This document shows positions 1-8,416 of a stretch of 64,000 nucleotides of DNA, piece after piece. Position 1 is the first letter of the stretch. Each line of letters opens with the position of its first letter. The notes under the pieces are model-generated. The model saw nothing but the letters and a program-made list of their open reading frames with translations. It did not search any database and was not told the DNA's origin. The position numbers were made by a program, and so were the translations under genes. The DNA comes from GCA-2718815 sp963578105 (GTDB lineage: Bacteria; Planctomycetota; Planctomycetia; Pirellulales; Pirellulaceae), in the NCBI GenBank assembly GCA_963578105.1, contig CAUZBP010000006.1:71219-135218 (forward strand), written 5' to 3'.

Positions 1-227
1 CCCAATCGAAGGCAGCAAGACCTCTCTCACATGAGTTGCCGCACAGGCCCTGAACGTCACACGGTTCTCAGCAAAAACCGGATCAACAGCGGACCACTTC
101 TGCCGGACAACTAAATGCTGTCCGAGACGCTGACACGCAACCGGAGAAACCGCCAGACACCCTGTTCAAAGAGTCGTTGCGCTGACGGCTTGTCGAGGGC
201 ATCCCCCCCACGTTACCATCTTGAAGT

Positions 228-1292
228 ATGTCTGATTCCATGATGCAAGTACTTGAGTGGACCGGTCCCGGGCAGATGCGCATCCAGGACGTGCCCAAGC
301 CCACTCCAGACCCTGGCCAGATCCTGGTCCAGGTCGACGCAGTCGGAGTCTGCGGTTCTGAACTGGAAGCCTATACGGGCGTATCCATCAACCGCTTCCC
401 GCCTCTGGTCCTGGGACATGAATTGTGCGGCCGAGTTGTCGAGGCTAACGAGTGCCAAAAACCTTGGGAGCTCGGTGCCCCTGTGGCACTATATCCCATG
501 GTGCCTTGTTTTGAATGTGAATTCTGCCTCAACGAAAACGCTCAAGTCTGTCCCCAAAGGAAGGTCTTCAGCATTCATTTACCTGGCGCCAATGCCCAGT
601 TCATGGCAGTTGACGAACGAATTGCCTATGAAATTCCAGAACGTCTCCTGGGACCTGCCGGTTCGCTCGTAGAACCCTTCGGAACTTCTATTCAGTCCGT
701 AAAATTCACTTGCCTCGATTCAACATCTTCGCTTTCGGGAAACATCGCCCAATCCCTCGTCGTCATCGGTGCCGGACCAATCGGTTTGCTGGCCATGGTG
801 TATGCCCTCTACCGGGGTGTTTCGCAAGTTGTAGCCGTCGATTTGGTAGAATCCAGGCTGGAAGTGGCCCGTAGTCTGGGCGTGACAGACTGCATTTGTA
901 CGCGGGGACTAAATCCGGAACAAGTCGGCCAAACCGTGCGAGAAATTCTCGGGGGCCGGAAAGCTGAAACCGTGATTGAGGCGGTCGGTCTGGAAGTCAC
1001 GCGTCAAATGGCCATCGCTTCGGTCGGTCAGTTAGGCCGGATCGGCTGGCTCGGCCTGCATACCGCGGTCACCTCGGCTGATTTCAGCCACATGATCCGC
1101 CAGCAAGTGACGTCCATTGGCACCTACTCCGCTCGTCCCGCCGACGTGCGCGACGCCATTGACGCTTTGTCGGACGGCGCGCTGCGGCATTTGGACTGGA
1201 TCCAAAGCTATTCCCTCACGGAGGGGGCGGAAGTCTACCGAATGCTGGTGGAGAGTCCTGATCAAGTGACCAAGGCCGTATTGAGACCATGA
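228..1292 (+). CDS. Zinc-dependent MDR-family alcohol/polyol dehydrogenase
   Basis: A 354-residue medium-chain dehydrogenase predicted to oxidise a sugar alcohol, threonine-like or other secondary alcohol with NAD(P) in the cytoplasm. The catalytic zinc ligands are visible as Cys42 (GVCGSE) and His64-Glu65 (LGHE). The structural zinc lobe has the four cysteines Cys94, Cys97, Cys100 and Cys108. A Rossmann motif GAGPIG lies near residue 180, followed by an acidic VDLVESR stretch typical of NAD binding. Length matches the threonine/sorbitol dehydrogenase branch. The exact substrate cannot be read from sequence. It is followed 103 bases later by a YjbQ gene on the same strand, so the two may share a transcript, but nothing links them functionally. 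Confidence 0.88.
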   Translation: MSDSMMQVLEWTGPGQMRIQDVPKPTPDPGQILVQVDAVGVCGSELEAYTGVSINRFPPLVLGHELCGRVVEANECQKPWELGAPVALYPMVPCFECEFCLNENAQVCPQRKVFSIHLPGANAQFMAVDERIAYEIPERLLGPAGSLVEPFGTSIQSVKFTCLDSTSSLSGNIAQSLVVIGAGPIGLLAMVYALYRGVSQVVAVDLVESRLEVARSLGVTDCICTRGLNPEQVGQTVREILGGRKAETVIEAVGLEVTRQMAIASVGQLGRIGWLGLHTAVTSADFSHMIRQQVTSIGTYSARPADVRDAIDALSDGALRHLDWIQSYSLTEGAEVYRMLVESPDQVTKAVLRP

Positions 1293-1395
1293 GACCCGTT
1301 CCAGGGAACACCATTATTTTCCAACCCGAGTTCTCTGCACCAAATCGGCTGTTCGATTCGCGCGGACAGTAAAACAAATCTCCCACCACAGGAAA

Positions 1396-1827
1396 ATGTC
1401 GGGCATGAGAACCCTCACGAAAGAAATCTGGATGGAGATTCCCGAACGCCGGGCAATCGTTTCTATCCACCGTGAAGTCGAACACCTGGTCCAGGAGAGC
1501 CGAATACAGGATGGTCTCGCCCTGATCAACGCAATGCACATCACGGCGTCCGTGTTCATCAACGACAATGAATCCGGATTGCATCACGATTATGAACTAT
1601 GGCTGGAAAAATTGGCGCCGTTTGATGCCTCCTCCGACCGTTACCACCACAATCGTACGGGTGAAGACAACGCCGACGCCCATTTAAAGCGTCAGGTCAT
1701 GGGCCGTGAGGTCGTCGTAGCGATTACCGGCGGTGCTCTACACCTGGGACCCTGGGAACATCTCTTTTATTACGAATTCGACGGTCGCCGCCGCAAACGA
1801 CTGCTCGTCAAGCTCATTGGAGATTGA
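1396..1827 (+). CDS. yjbQ: YjbQ / UPF0047 family protein
   Basis: A 143-residue protein of the YjbQ (UPF0047) family, a small trimeric beta fold also annotated as secondary thiamine-phosphate synthase because a member can rescue a thiamine auxotroph. Its normal cellular role is unsettled. Family hallmarks seen are the central HITASVFIND strand, the acidic/histidine segment HHNRTGEDNADAHLKRQVMG, and the closing GPWEHLFYYEFDGRRRKR, which is close to the usual GTWQ-x-I-x-x-x-E-x-DGPR-x-R ending. Length is normal (about 130-145). The ATG at 1396 has an AGGA just upstream; a second in-frame ATG three codons in is possible. No thiamine gene lies nearby. Confidence 0.85.
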   Translation: MSGMRTLTKEIWMEIPERRAIVSIHREVEHLVQESRIQDGLALINAMHITASVFINDNESGLHHDYELWLEKLAPFDASSDRYHHNRTGEDNADAHLKRQVMGREVVVAITGGALHLGPWEHLFYYEFDGRRRKRLLVKLIGD

Positions 1828-2189
1828 CCCTTGCGCGCACTCCGTCCAACGCGCTGGCCTACCAAAGGTGAATGACACTTCGCAGTCGAAAGTGTGCACG
1901 CATCGAGAGTCACTGATTGGCTGGTGCCAGTTGGACCCGACGCCGGAAGGCAAAATGTCTTGCTGGTTCCTGTTGATTTGAAAACACTTCAAATCAACAG
2001 CTTCGTCCTTGAACTTTCAATTCAGACTTTTGAATGGTTGCTCGGCAGCAAGTGACGGCTGCAATTCAGGACGCAACACGGGAAGATGCCAGCTTCCCGA
2101 ATGTTAAAGTCAGCGTCACGGACCAATGGACGTCAGCGGCACTGCGCGAGCGAAACAACCGGCGACAACCGGTCATTGGATGAGGACCA
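1828..2189. other. Convergent intergenic region
   Basis: Separates the end of the yjbQ gene from the end of the minus-strand floA gene. It contains one strong hairpin (listed separately). No reading frame in it resembles a known protein. Confidence 0.6.
1970..2000. terminator. 13-bp perfect hairpin, likely bidirectional terminator
   Basis: The arms CTGTTGATTTGAA (1970-1982) and TTCAAATCAACAG (1988-2000) are perfect complements with a 5-base loop. It sits between two convergent genes, which suits transcription termination from both sides. There is no clear T-run after either arm, so it is not a textbook intrinsic terminator and could instead be a protein-binding palindrome. Confidence 0.5.
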
Positions 2190-3182
2190 TCAACTCGCAT
2201 TGTCACCGTGAAGTTTACCGGCTCGGAAAGCATCGGCCAGGGCTTTGGGAACTTCGGCTTCGGACAGGATGAGCTGAGCACGATTAGCAGCCACCTTGGC
2301 TTTCATTTCTTGTTCCTTCGCGATGGCTTCGGCGCGCCGTTGCTCTGCCATCGCGCGAGCCCGGCGAGTGTCGGCCTCCGCTTGATCCGCTTGCAGTCGA
2401 GCTCCAATGTTTTCACCCACGTCGATGTCCGCAATATCAATGGACACGATCGCAAAGGCCGTTTGTGCATCCAAGCCGCGATCCAGAACCGCCTTCGAGA
2501 TCACATCCGGGTTTTCGAGCACGGTCAGGTGGGAGTCTGACGAACCGATGGACGAGATAATACTTTCACCGACACGCGCGATTATCGTTTCTTCGGTGGC
2601 TCCTCCGATCAGTTGGAGCAAGTTAGTGCGCACGGTGACTCGGGCTCGAATTTTCAGTTCTACGCCATTCTTAGCAATCGCGCTGAGCGTGGTTTTTCCG
2701 CTGCGATGCGGATCAGGACAATCAATGACTTTCGGATTGACGCTAGTTTGGACCGCATCCAATACGTCGCGCCCAGCAAGATCAATGGCAGCCGCACGAT
2801 CAAAATCGAGATCGATACCGGCGCGATTAGCAGCAATGATTGAATGGATGACATCCATCACATTACCACCTGCCAAGTAATGAGCTTCGACACGCTGGGT
2901 GCTGGTCCCATGTTGACGACTGATGTCCATCCCGGACTGAGCCGCCATGATTTTCGCACGTACGACGACGCGAGGGTTTACCTTGCAAAATCCCATTCTG
3001 ACAAGATGCGTCATGGACACATCCGCGTCAGCCATGTAGGCCTGAAGCCATAGATTGCCATAAATCAGGGCCACAATGGCGCCAATGCCAACACCTAAAC
3101 AAATCAGGACACCAAGACCGAGGAGCACCGATGGCCATGACTGCGCAAGTATAGGACAACTGAAACTTAGCAGATCGAGCAT
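2190..3182 (-). CDS. floA: Flotillin-like protein FloA
   Basis: A 330-residue homologue of FloA (YqfA, UPF0365), the bacterial flotillin that organises membrane microdomains. A hydrophobic N-terminal segment (about residues 15-45) would anchor it in the membrane. It is followed by a PHB-like region (for example VNPRVVVRAKIMAAQSGMDIS, with the family's usual NPxVVVRAxI pattern), then ENIGARLQADQAEADTRRAR. The C-terminal part, rich in Ala, Glu, Lys and Arg, is a coiled coil that ends the family fold. Length matches Bacillus FloA (331). The usual NfeD partner is not adjacent. The ATG has AGGGA upstream on the minus strand. Identification is firm at family level. Confidence 0.93.
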   Translation of the reverse strand: MLDLLSFSCPILAQSWPSVLLGLGVLICLGVGIGAIVALIYGNLWLQAYMADADVSMTHLVRMGFCKVNPRVVVRAKIMAAQSGMDISRQHGTSTQRVEAHYLAGGNVMDVIHSIIAANRAGIDLDFDRAAAIDLAGRDVLDAVQTSVNPKVIDCPDPHRSGKTTLSAIAKNGVELKIRARVTVRTNLLQLIGGATEETIIARVGESIISSIGSSDSHLTVLENPDVISKAVLDRGLDAQTAFAIVSIDIADIDVGENIGARLQADQAEADTRRARAMAEQRRAEAIAKEQEMKAKVAANRAQLILSEAEVPKALADAFRAGKLHGDNAS

Positions 3183-3661
3183 GACTCAATATCCCTTGCA
3201 GCAAAGTTGGCTGCCACACCAGTGTACAAACTTGAATACCACAACGACTAAAAAAACCCTATCGCGATGGGCCGATATTTTAACCCATCCTACGGCGCCG
3301 TAAAAGCAGGCCTCCTGGCACGCTGAAGCGGCAGTTCAAGGGCTGTCCAACTCGCACTCCCAGTGCTTAAACCGGGTTGTTTTGGCCGCTGACTTCCCTG
3401 GGGACGAACCCATCTCCGTGTGCGCAACACCTCGACGGAAGGTGCCCAATCCAGATTGCCAGTTCCATCGGGTCAGAAACCGTTTCTCCTTCAGCCATGC
3501 CACACTGGAACCATCCTCTCCAGTTTTTTTCATGCCCCGCCAGACTCTGCTGCTATCGCAAATCTGTTATTCCGTTAAAATCTGGTTTCGGCCCGGGTTT
3601 AGAATGACCGTCCGGAGACAGGGTCGCTACCCATTTGTGCCACAATTGTCAGAATGGTTTC
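3183..3661. other. Divergent intergenic region
   Basis: Lies between the divergently transcribed floA and the isomerase gene and must carry both promoters. I could not identify a convincing -35/-10 pair, repeat or RNA gene in it. Short open frames here have no family resemblance. Confidence 0.5.
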
Positions 3662-4444
3662 ATGCTTAACTTAAAAATTGGTATCCAGCTGGCCAGCCTG
3701 AGGCTGCCTTTTGAAAAAGCGCTTCGAGCGGCAGCCGAAATGGGAGCCGAGGCGGTGGAAATCGATGGTCGGTACGGACTCAAACCTGCCGAAATGAGCC
3801 GGACTGGCATTCGACATTTGAAGAACATGCTGGACAATTCAAACCTGCGAGTCTGCGCCATCGGTTTTCGCACTCGGCGCGGCTACAACGTGTTGGAAGA
3901 TCTGGATGCCCGGGTCGAAGCAACCAAGCAGGCCATGAGCCTTGGATATCAACTGGGCGCGTCGATCGTCGTTAATCAGATCGGTCATGTAGCCACCGAA
4001 AAGGACGACCCGTCGCGACAACTACTGATTGAGGTCCTGACAGAGTTGGGAAAACACGGGCAGAAGGCCGGAGCATTCCTGGCCGCTGAAACAGGCAACG
4101 AGAGTGGCGCTGAGCTGGCAGACTTGGTGACGGATCTTCCTGAAGGAAGCCTGGCAGTTGCGCTCAACCCAGGAAACCTGATCATCCGCGGACTTTCAGC
4201 CAGCGAGGCTGCGCAGGACCTGGGAAATCACATCCAGTATGTCCGCGCCAAAGACGGCGTACGCGATCTGGCACAGGGTCGCGGGCTGGAGGTTGCGCTG
4301 GGGCGTGGTACGGTCGACTGGCCAGAAGTCATGGGCCTTCTCGAAGACCACAATTATCGGGGGTATTTCACACTAGAACGTGAACAGTCGAACGACCCTC
4401 TCACCGAGATTGCAGCAGCCGTGAAGTACTTGCGCAACTTATAA
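3662..4444 (+). CDS. Sugar phosphate isomerase/epimerase-like TIM barrel
   Basis: A 260-residue xylose-isomerase-like TIM-barrel protein (AP endonuclease family 2 fold). It opens with the strand LKIGIQLASL, contains the AAEMGAEAVEIDGRYG segment typical of the family, and ends with a GTVDWPEVMGLL ... NYRGYFTLERE block in which the final glutamates would bind a metal. Substrate is unknown. The frame is open from an upstream ATG at 3635, but the first nine codons (MCHNCQNGF) do not fit the family, so the ATG at 3662 is preferred. It converges with the EEP-fold gene, 51 bases away. Confidence 0.8.
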   Translation: MLNLKIGIQLASLRLPFEKALRAAAEMGAEAVEIDGRYGLKPAEMSRTGIRHLKNMLDNSNLRVCAIGFRTRRGYNVLEDLDARVEATKQAMSLGYQLGASIVVNQIGHVATEKDDPSRQLLIEVLTELGKHGQKAGAFLAAETGNESGAELADLVTDLPEGSLAVALNPGNLIIRGLSASEAAQDLGNHIQYVRAKDGVRDLAQGRGLEVALGRGTVDWPEVMGLLEDHNYRGYFTLEREQSNDPLTEIAAAVKYLRNL

Positions 4445-4495
4445 GCTGGACTTCTCCGCTTACTCCGTTTGACCCCTTCCCCCTTTCGGAAAACG

Positions 4496-5491
4496 TCAGT
4501 TGGAGTGATCTGCAGTGGGTCGCGTGGCCACGCGACCGAGCTGTCCTCCTTCGTAGACACTAAATTCGGCCCACACGGGCATGTGGTCGGAAATTTCAAT
4601 CGCCTCAGCCTGTGTCAGATTGAACTCGTACATCATGTCGAAGATGCCAAAGCGCCCCAGGAACTCGTTGGTCGATTGGCCGTGAAAAAGGATATTGTCA
4701 TAGGATTTGGTTTTTCGCGTGTTCGTGGCCTGCCCCTGGACAACACTGGTCATTCCAGATATCTGTCCAAGTTCTCCCAGGTGTTTGTAGTTGACATTCA
4801 AAACTCCCAGGACGATCACGTCGTCTTCACCTCGTCCGTCGCCAAGCACCGCCCGGTAAACATCGTCCAAAGCATTGAGTTCCTCTCGAGTTCCATCTGG
4901 GTCCGTGTGTACGTTGACTAACGAAAATGTGAATGCGTCGGATTTCGGAGGACCACGTACGCGAAACCATCCCACCAAGGGCTCTCGATGCAGGATGTCA
5001 TCCGGATCATAAACGGTGTAAAGTTCGTTCCGCGCAACCTCGATCGTTTCCAGGTCAAAGATGTAAGCATATTGTTCTTTACTGACAGAGCGTCCCAGAC
5101 GAGGACCGATGACGTAATCGTAGCGACGTCCGGTAGTGTTTATCGATTCGACAAACCTCGGAATGATGTCTGGCGACTTGGAGCGGACTTCCTGAACTGC
5201 CAGGACATCAAAGCGGCGGGCAATATTGGCCAGACGCTCCATGACGTGCGCCTTATCCGTTTTCTTGGATCCAAAGACTTGGATGTTAAAGGTTGCAATC
5301 CGAATGGATTTACCTGTCCGAACCGCCGTTGGAATTTCGGCGGTTGTTGGTCGCCGATCCGTTGACCGGGTGTTTCCGACTTTGGACCGAAACCGAATTT
5401 TGTCGAGTCCTTCGATCTCGAATTTTTCGTAAAGTGACCAACCTGCAAACGTGGCCACAATAACCAACAGGAGGAAAAAATTCCTGTGCAC
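4496..5491 (-). CDS. Membrane-anchored endonuclease/exonuclease/phosphatase-fold protein, catalytic Asp replaced
   Basis: A 331-residue protein with one N-terminal membrane segment (about residues 5-18) followed by a DNase I-like EEP domain. Recognisable family motifs are ATFNIQVFG with Asn69, VQEVRS with Glu101, VNVHTDPD, and the final SDHMPVWAEF with Asp and His. The motif usually read as GDxN is here GVLN, with Val230 in place of the catalytic aspartate; a GTT codon stands where GAT is expected. The protein may therefore be a non-hydrolytic relative, or its activity may be reduced. The start is placed at GTG 5491 because a near-perfect AGGAGGG lies just upstream; a longer in-frame reading reaches 5668 but would put a long non-family extension before the anchor. 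Confidence 0.82.
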   Translation of the reverse strand: MHRNFFLLLVIVATFAGWSLYEKFEIEGLDKIRFRSKVGNTRSTDRRPTTAEIPTAVRTGKSIRIATFNIQVFGSKKTDKAHVMERLANIARRFDVLAVQEVRSKSPDIIPRFVESINTTGRRYDYVIGPRLGRSVSKEQYAYIFDLETIEVARNELYTVYDPDDILHREPLVGWFRVRGPPKSDAFTFSLVNVHTDPDGTREELNALDDVYRAVLGDGRGEDDVIVLGVLNVNYKHLGELGQISGMTSVVQGQATNTRKTKSYDNILFHGQSTNEFLGRFGIFDMMYEFNLTQAEAIEISDHMPVWAEFSVYEGGQLGRVATRPTADHSN

Positions 5492-6129
5492 CGTATCCCT
5501 CCTTTGGGCTGACAGATCTCTTTGGGCTGACAGATGAAGTGGAGAGCCACATATCCATGGACATCCGGCTCTGAAAGGGGGGCGGAAGAATAGCTCAGAC
5601 CCAGATTGCATATCGGTCAGTTGTCGCCGGCAGAAAGATCCTTTTTTGAAAGTTGGCTCGCTATCCAAATCTCTCCAGCAGGATCAGACGCTAGCAGAAG
5701 GACCGCTCACTTCGAACAACCCGTGAAGACCCGTTTCGCAATCCAACGAGGAACCCATATGTCCCAGGCTGACCGGTTAGCTGCCAGGCAAGCCAGGTAG
5801 TTGTCAGGGACGCGTGCTGATGGCTGAGATTCTGAGCAAATCCTCCCCGGTGACTACCACCTTGCTGCAAAACTTTCGGACAGGGCTGGTAAGGCCTGCA
5901 GACGGTTCCCATCCGTCTCTTCGGATCGTACTGACATCGCGCGGATCGGGTTGTGCACCTACGGCTCCGCCCCAAAACCCGAAAAGTATTTTTTCTGCTC
6001 TTGCCGGATCGATAACTTGTTTCCCGTGGACGTTTGGATAAACTTACAGTCGGCAAGTCGCCCGGCCGGTTGTAGACGGGGCGCACCGCAACTCCACGAG
6101 TAGAGTGGTCCCCTCAACCTGACCGATCC
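5492..6129. other. Divergent intergenic region
   Basis: Non-coding as far as I can tell. It holds the leader of the EEP-fold gene, with its short direct repeat, and the upstream region of the DUF5009 gene. Open frames on both strands lack family resemblance or a recognisable start. Confidence 0.5.
5503..5535. repeat. Short tandem direct repeat in leader of EEP gene
   Basis: The 15-mer TTTGGGCTGACAGAT occurs at 5503-5517 and again at 5521-5535 (period 18). It lies immediately upstream of the Shine-Dalgarno of the minus-strand EEP gene. If translated from the longer start it would give LSAQRD twice, which looks like slippage and not a protein motif. Confidence 0.75.
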
Positions 6130-7263
6130 GTGAACAAACTCGTTTCAGAAACAGCGCCTCGGAATCCACGCCTCGTGTCTCTTGATGCATTGCGCGGGTT
6201 CGACATGTTCTGGATTGTGGGTGGAAACCGGTGTCTCAGGGCAGTCGCCGATTGCATTTACCCGGACATTCCCGCCTGGCTGACCTACCATCTCCAACAT
6301 CCAGATTGGACCGGATTCTCCGCGTGGGATCTGGTCATGCCCCTGTTTTTGTTCGTCGTCGGAGTCGCCATGCCTTTTTCTTTTGCACAACGCATCGAGC
6401 GGGGTGAGAGACCTACGCAACTCTACGGGAAGCTGATTCGAAGAACGCTGCTGTTGTTTGTGCTGGGAATGGTCGCCCAGGGCCATCTGCTGGAGTTCAA
6501 GATTTCAACGCTTCACATTTACTGCAATACATTGCAGGCCATTGCTGCCGGTTATCTCATGGCCGGGGTGATCATGCTCAATCTGCCGGTCCTGGGTCAG
6601 GCGATAACTTGCGTCACACTGTTGATTACCTATTGGCTACTCATGATCTGGGTGCCGGTCCCAGGGCACGGCGCAGGCGTTATTGAACCGAATGCAAACC
6701 TGGCGCTCGCTCTCGACGAATTCGTACTGGGACGATTTCGAGACGGAACCAACTATACCTGGATTCTGAGCAGTATGGGATTTGGGGCCACCGTACTGAT
6801 GGGCGTCCTGGCGGGTCATGGCTTACGTTCCGGAGCAAAACCAAGCACTAAACTTCAGGGCCTTGTCGTGGCCGGTCTCCTCTGCCTAGCTATGGGCTGG
6901 GCCTGGTCAGAATGGATCGGCTTCCCGATAATAAAACACATCTGGACGAGTTCGATGGCGTTGTGGGCCGGGGGCTGGAGTTTGCTTTTGCTGGCTCTCT
7001 TTTACGGGCTGATTGACGTGGCACGAATCGACCGGTGGGCATTCCCGCTGGTGGTCATTGGCAGCAACGCGATCGCCATTTACATGGCAGTGCAATTCAT
7101 TCCCTTTCGAGAAATCAGCAAAACACTCGTGGGAGGCCTCGCCCGGCACCTTGACATTTTTTGCACGGACCTGGGGCCGGTGCTGGTTGCATTCGTCGCA
7201 CTACTTCTGGTCTGGATGATATTGTACCACATGTACCGCCGAAAGATTTTTTTTAGAATCTGA
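6130..7263 (+). CDS. DUF5009 / HGSNAT-like membrane acyltransferase
   Basis: A 377-residue polytopic inner-membrane protein of the family related to heparan-alpha-glucosaminide N-acetyltransferase (DUF5009/DUF1624). The signature LVSLDALRGFDMFWI is at residues 15-29, followed by the 'HPDWTGFSAWDLVMPLFLFV' type loop and first helices. About ten hydrophobic segments are visible. The family is thought to move acetyl groups across the membrane onto glycans, which is an inference here. The start is a GTG at 6130, placing the signature at its normal distance. A charged tail (MYRRKIFFRI) closes the protein. The P-II gene follows 109 bases later on the same strand. Confidence 0.85.
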   Translation: MNKLVSETAPRNPRLVSLDALRGFDMFWIVGGNRCLRAVADCIYPDIPAWLTYHLQHPDWTGFSAWDLVMPLFLFVVGVAMPFSFAQRIERGERPTQLYGKLIRRTLLLFVLGMVAQGHLLEFKISTLHIYCNTLQAIAAGYLMAGVIMLNLPVLGQAITCVTLLITYWLLMIWVPVPGHGAGVIEPNANLALALDEFVLGRFRDGTNYTWILSSMGFGATVLMGVLAGHGLRSGAKPSTKLQGLVVAGLLCLAMGWAWSEWIGFPIIKHIWTSSMALWAGGWSLLLLALFYGLIDVARIDRWAFPLVVIGSNAIAIYMAVQFIPFREISKTLVGGLARHLDIFCTDLGPVLVAFVALLLVWMILYHMYRRKIFFRI

Positions 7264-7372
7264 GTATCCCATTCCTCTGTCTGCCAGGTTTCGTTATCCT
7301 GAGTTCCTCCAGTTACATGAGACATCCACCCGGCGCGCGGCGTCCTCGCGCACTGTTTGAGGATCTGTGTCG

Positions 7373-7723
7373 ATGCGGTTAGTGCTGGCTATCATTCGTC
7401 CAACCAAATTGAGCGCCGTGAGAGAAGCACTTTCCAAAGTTGGCGTAAAACGCATGACCGTCTGTGACGCACAAGGCTTTGGCCGGCAACGTGGTCAAAG
7501 CGCCATGTATCGTGGTAACGAATACAAAACCAATCTACTAAGAAAGATTGTACTGGAAATCGTTGTCAATGAAGACTTTTTAGAGCGGACGATTGACACG
7601 ATCATCGGCATCGCACGGTCGGGTCCCGTGGGTGATATCGGGGATGGCAAAGTGTTCGTTTTGCCGCTTGTTGAAGCGATTTCTTTGACCGACGGTAGTC
7701 ACGGACCATCTGCAGTTAACTGA
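7373..7723 (+). CDS. Divergent P-II family signalling protein
   Basis: A 116-residue P-II (GlnB/GlnK-like) protein, normally a trimeric sensor of ATP/ADP and 2-oxoglutarate that controls nitrogen metabolism. It begins MRLVLAIIRPTKLSAVREAL, keeps a full T-loop with GFGRQRGQ and Tyr51 in RGNEY (the uridylylation position in E. coli GlnB), and has GDGKVFV of the nucleotide-binding loop. Two features are unusual. There is an extra three residues before GDGK (SGPVGDIGDGK). The C-terminal RIRTGE motif, which supplies Arg101 and Arg103 for ATP contacts, is replaced by SLTDGS. ATG 7373 is preferred over an upstream GTG at 7367 because it matches the family start. No amtB or glnA is adjacent; a receiver-like gene follows after 11 bases. 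Confidence 0.88.
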   Translation: MRLVLAIIRPTKLSAVREALSKVGVKRMTVCDAQGFGRQRGQSAMYRGNEYKTNLLRKIVLEIVVNEDFLERTIDTIIGIARSGPVGDIGDGKVFVLPLVEAISLTDGSHGPSAVN

Positions 7724-7734
7724 CGGCTTGTTCA

Positions 7735-8091
7735 ATGCGAATACTCTTTCTCACCAAGGACCTGATCTTCCCCTCTCAAATCTCCAAGATGGTTCTGCAG
7801 AAAGCTGGCGAATTAAAAGTCGTTACTACCGAGGAACAACTCTTACAGGAGGCGGCCCACAAGCCGGTGGCCCTGGTCATTCTGGACTTAAGCACTCCGG
7901 GTTTAAATCCCAAACATCTGCTACCCGCCTTGCGAAAACAAAACTCGGAGATCGGCCCAATTGTGGCGTTCGGACCACATGTCCAGGCAAGCCGACTAAC
8001 AGCCGCCCGGCAAGCAGGCTGTGACGATGTTCTTACCCAGGGCGAGTTTCACCGTCGTGTCGGGGCATTGCTGGAACTGCACTGCGGATAA
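7735..8091 (+). CDS. CheY-like receiver domain protein
   Basis: A 118-residue stand-alone protein with a response-regulator-like fold. It shows MRILFLTKD, then LVILDLSTPGLNP around residues 43-55 with an aspartate at the phosphoacceptor position, and a late AARQAGCDDVLTQGEF segment resembling the alpha4-beta5 end of receivers. The acidic pair normally after strand 1 is not obvious: only one Asp follows FLTK. The conserved Lys of strand 5 is also not clear. It may be a degenerate receiver that does not follow the usual phosphorylation cycle. It starts 11 bases after the P-II stop, so the two are very probably cotranscribed. No output domain is present. Confidence 0.68.
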   Translation: MRILFLTKDLIFPSQISKMVLQKAGELKVVTTEEQLLQEAAHKPVALVILDLSTPGLNPKHLLPALRKQNSEIGPIVAFGPHVQASRLTAARQAGCDDVLTQGEFHRRVGALLELHCG

Positions 8092-8416
8092 GGCTGCATC
8101 CGAGGGACCAGCCATACTCCTTCCAGTTGGACCCGCTGGTTCCGGGCGTCGCCAGACGGACGTGTACGCGCTCTTTCAATCTTTGCGCGCAGGTCCGATT
8201 TCGATCTTCGGCTTCAATCCACTGTCCCCAAAAACGGAGAAACCTGGAAGCGCATGCTTGAATGCTTCCGTCCAAAGCTGTCTTCGAACGAAGCATTGTT
8301 TCTTCAGCCTGGGTAGTGACGACTACAGCTACAAGCGGCGGCGGTTCGTTCCTGCTGGATTCCCTGATTCAAGTGCTTGAACTGGATAACCAGGTGGGAA
8401 CCGGATGAGAAGATCG
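8092..8416. other. Convergent intergenic region
   Basis: Lies between the receiver-like gene and the minus-strand lipoprotein gene. I see no recognisable coding or RNA feature in it. Confidence 0.5.

Noticed and set aside
5691..6086. A 131-codon minus-strand frame in the gap upstream of DUF5009
   Set aside because: It is arginine-rich without hydrophobic or domain pattern, which is typical of chance frames in GC-rich intergenic DNA.
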